From an uncultured Opitutaceae bacterium (GTDB lineage Bacteria; Verrucomicrobiota; Verrucomicrobiia; Opitutales; Opitutaceae): 33,158 nucleotides of DNA. A program made the translations under genes and the position numbers. Location: NCBI GenBank assembly GCA_903952145.1, contig CAJBES010000205.1:1-33158 (forward strand), read 5' to 3'. This document shows, piece by piece, positions 30,233-33,158 of the stretch (position 1 is the stretch's first letter; every line of letters begins with the position of its first letter). The notes below the pieces were generated by a model that was not told where the DNA came from, did not search any database, and saw nothing but the letters and a program-made list of their open reading frames with translations.

Positions 30233-31533
30233 GCCCGCGCGGTCCGGGCGCCGGCGGCACCCCGCGGTTCCTCACACGGCGGCAGGCGCTCGCATGCGGC
30301 GCCGTGGGGCTCGCGAATATAGCCATGGGGACCGAAGCAAACTCCTGGCTGCGCGATCTCCTCGGCCTCGGCAGCTCCGCCGCGGCGCCGGCCGAAATCT
30401 TCAAGGGTGACGCGCCCAGCGACGAGGTTTTCGCCCTCTGGCAGCGGCGCGGTTGGGTGCACGAGGGATCGCACTACCTCAAGCTCGACCGCAACGTCCA
30501 GTGCAAGGTCTGCCCCAACAACTGCATTCTCGCGCCCGGTGACCGCAGCCACTGCCGCAACAAAATCAACCGCGACGGCACGCTCTACACCCTCGCCTAC
30601 GCGAACCCGTGCACGTTCCACGTCGATCCGGTCGAGAAGAAACCGCTGTTTCATTTCCTGCCCGGCAGCCTCACGTTCTCGCTCGCGACGTCGGGCTGTG
30701 TGTTCCGCTGCCTCAACTGCCAGAACTGGGAAATCTCCCAGAAGAAACCCGAGGAAACCAAGGACCCGCACGGATCCGCGCTGTGCTTCCGTCCGCCGCT
30801 GCCCGCCGCGCTCACCGCGACCGACCTGCGCCGGCTCAGTCTATTCCCCGACGACATCGCGGCCGTCGCCACCGCGCTGCGCTGCCCTTCCGTCGCCTAC
30901 ACCTACTCCGAACCCACCGCCTACTACGAATACACCTTCGACTCCTGCCGCGCCGCCCGGACCCGCGGCGTGCGCAACATCATCGTCACCTGCGGCTCCA
31001 TCGAAGAACGCCCGCTCCGTGAGCTCGCGCCCTTCGTCGATGCCGCACACGTCGATCTCAAGGGCTTCAGTGAAGATACCTACAGGCAGCTGAACTCCGG
31101 CAAACTTGAGCCCATCCTCCGCACGCTGAAAATCTATCACGAGCTCGGCGTCTGGTTCGAGGTGATCAACCTCATCGTGCCCACCTACACCGACGACCTC
31201 GACGGCATCCGGCGCATGTGCGGCTGGCTCGTGGACAATCTCGGCCCCGACCGGCCGCTGCATTTCTCGCGTTTTCATCCGCAGCACAAGCTCGATCACC
31301 TTCCGCCCACGCCCGTCGAGACGCTGCTCAAGGCGCGCGACCTCGCGCGCGCCGCCGGCTTGCGCTACGTTTACATCGGTAACGTTCCCGGCCTCGCCGG
31401 CGCCGGGAACACGTCGTGCCCGACCTGCCACCGCACGGTCATCGAACGCGATATCTTCTCCGTGACGCGTCTCGACCTCAACGCCGGTAAGTGCCGGCAC
31501 TGCCACACCGCCATCGCCGGGGTGTGGTCGTAG
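30199..31533 (+). CDS. amrS: AmmeMemoRadiSam system radical SAM enzyme, with twin-arginine-type leader
   Basis: The 444-residue protein carries the radical SAM signature CVFRCLNC (Cys 167, 171, 174) that binds the AdoMet-reducing [4Fe-4S] cluster. N-terminal cysteines QCKVCPNNC (102, 105, 109) plus Cys 119, and C-terminal CPTC (407, 410) and CRHC (432, 435) pairs, are the extra metal-type motifs of the AmrS family. KRDG/TLYTLAYANP and SVAYTYSEPTAYYEYT regions also match. An unusual N-terminus (residues about 22-45) reads PRFLTRRQALACGAVGLANI, a twin-arginine plus hydrophobic core that looks like a Tat signal. A later ATG (codon 43, 30325) would remove it. It is the last gene of the cassette, overlapping the upstream gene by 34 bases. 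The substrate is unknown. Confidence 0.92.
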   Translation: MGLDQTTPESLSPRGPGAGGTPRFLTRRQALACGAVGLANIAMGTEANSWLRDLLGLGSSAAAPAEIFKGDAPSDEVFALWQRRGWVHEGSHYLKLDRNVQCKVCPNNCILAPGDRSHCRNKINRDGTLYTLAYANPCTFHVDPVEKKPLFHFLPGSLTFSLATSGCVFRCLNCQNWEISQKKPEETKDPHGSALCFRPPLPAALTATDLRRLSLFPDDIAAVATALRCPSVAYTYSEPTAYYEYTFDSCRAARTRGVRNIIVTCGSIEERPLRELAPFVDAAHVDLKGFSEDTYRQLNSGKLEPILRTLKIYHELGVWFEVINLIVPTYTDDLDGIRRMCGWLVDNLGPDRPLHFSRFHPQHKLDHLPPTPVETLLKARDLARAAGLRYVYIGNVPGLAGAGNTSCPTCHRTVIERDIFSVTRLDLNAGKCRHCHTAIAGVWS

Positions 31534-31579
31534 GGCGAAAACGCATGGCGCAACGCGGCGGACAACAATGCCCGCAAAC

Positions 31580-31625
31580 TGAGCCGCCGGGCAGGCTCCA
31601 GCCCCCACTCAAGAGGGCGGGCTCA
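31580..31625 (+). terminator. Long hairpin after the amr cassette
   Basis: TGAGCC-GCC (31580-31588) pairs with GGC-G-GGCTCA (31616-31625) with one bulge and a large loop. It starts 47 bases after the amrS stop. It is a plausible operon-end structure, although no T-tract follows. Confidence 0.4.
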
Positions 31626-31817
31626 GCGGCCGGCGGGAAATGGCAGGATCAGCGCTGGTCAAGGGACGGAAAAAACGGGGTGCGAGCCGGTGTTTTGGCC
31701 GCGGGATGGAACTCCTTTTCCGCATGCCCGACGCTGCAGAGAGCGGTGTTGCCGGCAACCACCCCGGAGCGGGCGACGGATGCCTTGGCTTGGGGGACGA
31801 GGTGAGGATGGGCCGTC

Positions 31818-32573
31818 TTACCGTGACCGGTGCTCCTGCCATTGGGCTGCCCGGGTGAGCGAGGCCAGGGCGGTGGACGAGAAGGAAAGGAAACGCACCT
31901 GCTCCAGCGTGTAGCGGGAGCGTCGGGCATGCGCGATCAGATCCGGATCCAGCGCGGTGCCGGTCTGCAGGAGCTGCACAGGGAAAGGCTCGTCCGGGCG
32001 TGTCGGGTCCAGCGCCATCCAGTGCGTGCCGCGGCGGTAGACCAGCACACTGTGCCCGATGCCCGCCAGCAGCACCGATGCGTTCGGCCCCCCTTGGGGC
32101 TCGCGGGAGGAGAACAGAACCACCCCCGCGGCAGTGATTTGCTCCTCGGTGGTCAGCAGACGGGCGAGATGAAACAGACAGGCGACGAAGCAGCCGTTAA
32201 ACAGAGTGTCGCCGGTCTGTTCCGGTGGCGGCAGGAGGGCTTGGGGATAAGCACGCAAGTTACCGACCGCCGGGGCACGGCGGTGCAACTGGGCGACGAT
32301 GGTATCGGCCAGGGCGGAGGTATCTGCCGCGATGGGTTCGAGCAGGCAGGTTCCGAGGCCCGGGGTGTAAAGCCAGAGCAAATCGTCGAAAGCCAGAGCA
32401 ATGGCATAGATGCGCTTGGGCGGCGCTGAAGCCTGGGGCAGGTCCATGCCCACGATGCAGGTGTCCACGAGGCCGTTGACCAGCTGGGCGGTGTTCATGG
32501 CGTCGCGCATCGCCGCCCCAGCCGGAACGGCCAGGGCAACGAGCATCAGGCTGAAACGCGGGAGACAGGCCAT
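31818..32573 (-). CDS. Putative exported Cys-His-Asp protein of unknown function
   Basis: With the ATG at 32573 the protein has 251 residues and an N-terminal MACLPRFSLMLVALAVPAGA that looks like a signal peptide. No family is certain. It contains, in order, a cysteine in an alpha-helical context (LFNGCFVACLFHLARLL, Cys about 128), a histidine at a strand start (GIGHSVLVYRR, His about 174) and an aspartate after an aromatic strand (THWMALDPT, Asp about 189). This C-H-D order and the HxVxVY...W.xxDP pattern resemble transglutaminase-like and papain-fold cysteine proteins. The assignment is inference; the catalytic roles are unproven. An upstream in-frame start at 32708 is possible but its translation is low-complexity. 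Confidence 0.65.
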   Translation of the reverse strand: MACLPRFSLMLVALAVPAGAAMRDAMNTAQLVNGLVDTCIVGMDLPQASAPPKRIYAIALAFDDLLWLYTPGLGTCLLEPIAADTSALADTIVAQLHRRAPAVGNLRAYPQALLPPPEQTGDTLFNGCFVACLFHLARLLTTEEQITAAGVVLFSSREPQGGPNASVLLAGIGHSVLVYRRGTHWMALDPTRPDEPFPVQLLQTGTALDPDLIAHARRSRYTLEQVRFLSFSSTALASLTRAAQWQEHRSR

Positions 32574-32810
32574 TGGATGATGGCAGTATACGCTTGGATG
32601 CGCGGCTCGCAAGCGACTAGAGGCCGGCGGCGGCAACCATGACGAGGAACGGGTCGCGCAACCGGAACCGGGAGCGGCGGCGGCGCGGTAAGGGCTTGGG
32701 TTCGGCAAAGGGCCGGAACCCGACGCGGCGCAGGTGGATCGGAGGATGGTTATCTCAATTGTTCTTCGCTGCCGGGATTGAAAACAAGGGCGAGAACGAT
32801 CCGGGTGTTT

Positions 32811-33158
32811 TCAGGGGGAGCTGATCGTCGGGATACGGAGCTGGCGGGAAAACGGCGTGGGGACCGGCCGGCGCACCAGCAGAAAAAAGTCGGGGGTGTT
32901 GTAGGCCAGCAGAAAGTCGCGCTCCAGCCGGGCAATGGTGTGTTCGCGCACTGCAGGCGGCTCGTGCCGGAAGCTGGGCATCGACCAGCCATAGTTGAGG
33001 TCCCAACGCTGGAAGAAGGACAGCACGGTGACATCCGGTCGCGCAAACCAGGCGTCGAGCTGCGGGCGGGTGGCAAGGTGGAGGCGGGCGGCGCGTGCCG
33101 GCGGGATTTCCTGAGTCCAGGAGAACGGACCCATGCGCAGTTCGGAGGGCACCGCGCG
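32811..33158 (-). CDS. C-terminal part of a protein of unknown function (5' end outside window)
   Basis: The reading frame is open through the right edge, so the start lies outside; the GTG at 33152 need not be the start. The visible 115 residues are soluble-looking and aromatic-rich (VTVLSFFQRWDLNYGWSM, LLAYNTPDFFLLVRR). No motif is recognised. It ends 237 bases before the start of the exported Cys-His-Asp gene on the same strand. Confidence 0.55.
   Translation of the reverse strand, partial: RAVPSELRMGPFSWTQEIPPARAARLHLATRPQLDAWFARPDVTVLSFFQRWDLNYGWSMPSFRHEPPAVREHTIARLERDFLLAYNTPDFFLLVRRPVPTPFSRQLRIPTISSP

Overview
The window is a G+C-rich bacterial chromosome segment that looks like Verrucomicrobiota, most likely an Opitutaceae-type organism. 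This is an inference from gene content (split-subunit transhydrogenase beside an Nfn-type enzyme, OPT transporters, PilZ protein, an AMMECR1/Memo/radical-SAM locus) and from intergenic repeats built on ACCACGAAT...ACACGAAT. No rRNA or tRNA gene was recognised. Genes at both edges are cut by the window.

Layout. 1-1763: the 3' end of a polytopic membrane protein and a membrane-anchored TPR-like protein. 1764-3873: a visibly less G+C-rich patch with a MITE-like inverted-repeat element, a lipoprotein gene, a two-helix membrane peptide and a gene-free stretch with an imperfect direct repeat. 3874-6801: a large alpha/beta-hydrolase fused to a beta-propeller, ending at a hairpin shared with a convergent PilZ-domain gene. 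7821-8819: a URO-D-family gene with its own terminator. 8826-10128: an insertion-sequence graveyard, with one IS481-family copy that keeps both ends and CTAG flanks but has a transposase with three in-frame gaps, then C-terminal and N-terminal scraps of other copies. 10186-11786: lipoprotein, YhbY and an RsuA-type pseudouridine synthase. 11981-13561: a protein with three copies of an approximately 80-residue module. 13727-16996: asnS and an OPT transporter.

17182-22586 is a redox block. A proton-translocating transhydrogenase (pntAA-pntAB-pntB, plus strand) converges on an Nfn-type electron-bifurcating transhydrogenase (nfnA-nfnB, minus strand). Upstream of nfnA on the same strand are a second OPT transporter and an ECF sigma factor/membrane-protein pair.

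26289-31533 is the most interesting part: four tightly packed plus-strand genes. They encode (1) a Memo-AMMECR1 fusion with a signal peptide, (2) a membrane-embedded spermidine-synthase-like protein, (3) an 89-residue two-helix membrane protein with histidines spaced as in b-type cytochromes, and (4) the AmmeMemoRadiSam radical SAM enzyme with a twin-arginine leader. The three conserved AmmeMemoRadiSam components are established as a family set, but their biochemical role is not known to me. The linked membrane aminopropyltransferase-like and cytochrome-like partners, and the export signals on soluble partners, suggest an uncharacterised envelope-associated pathway. The window closes with a putative exported Cys-His-Asp protein and a partial gene.
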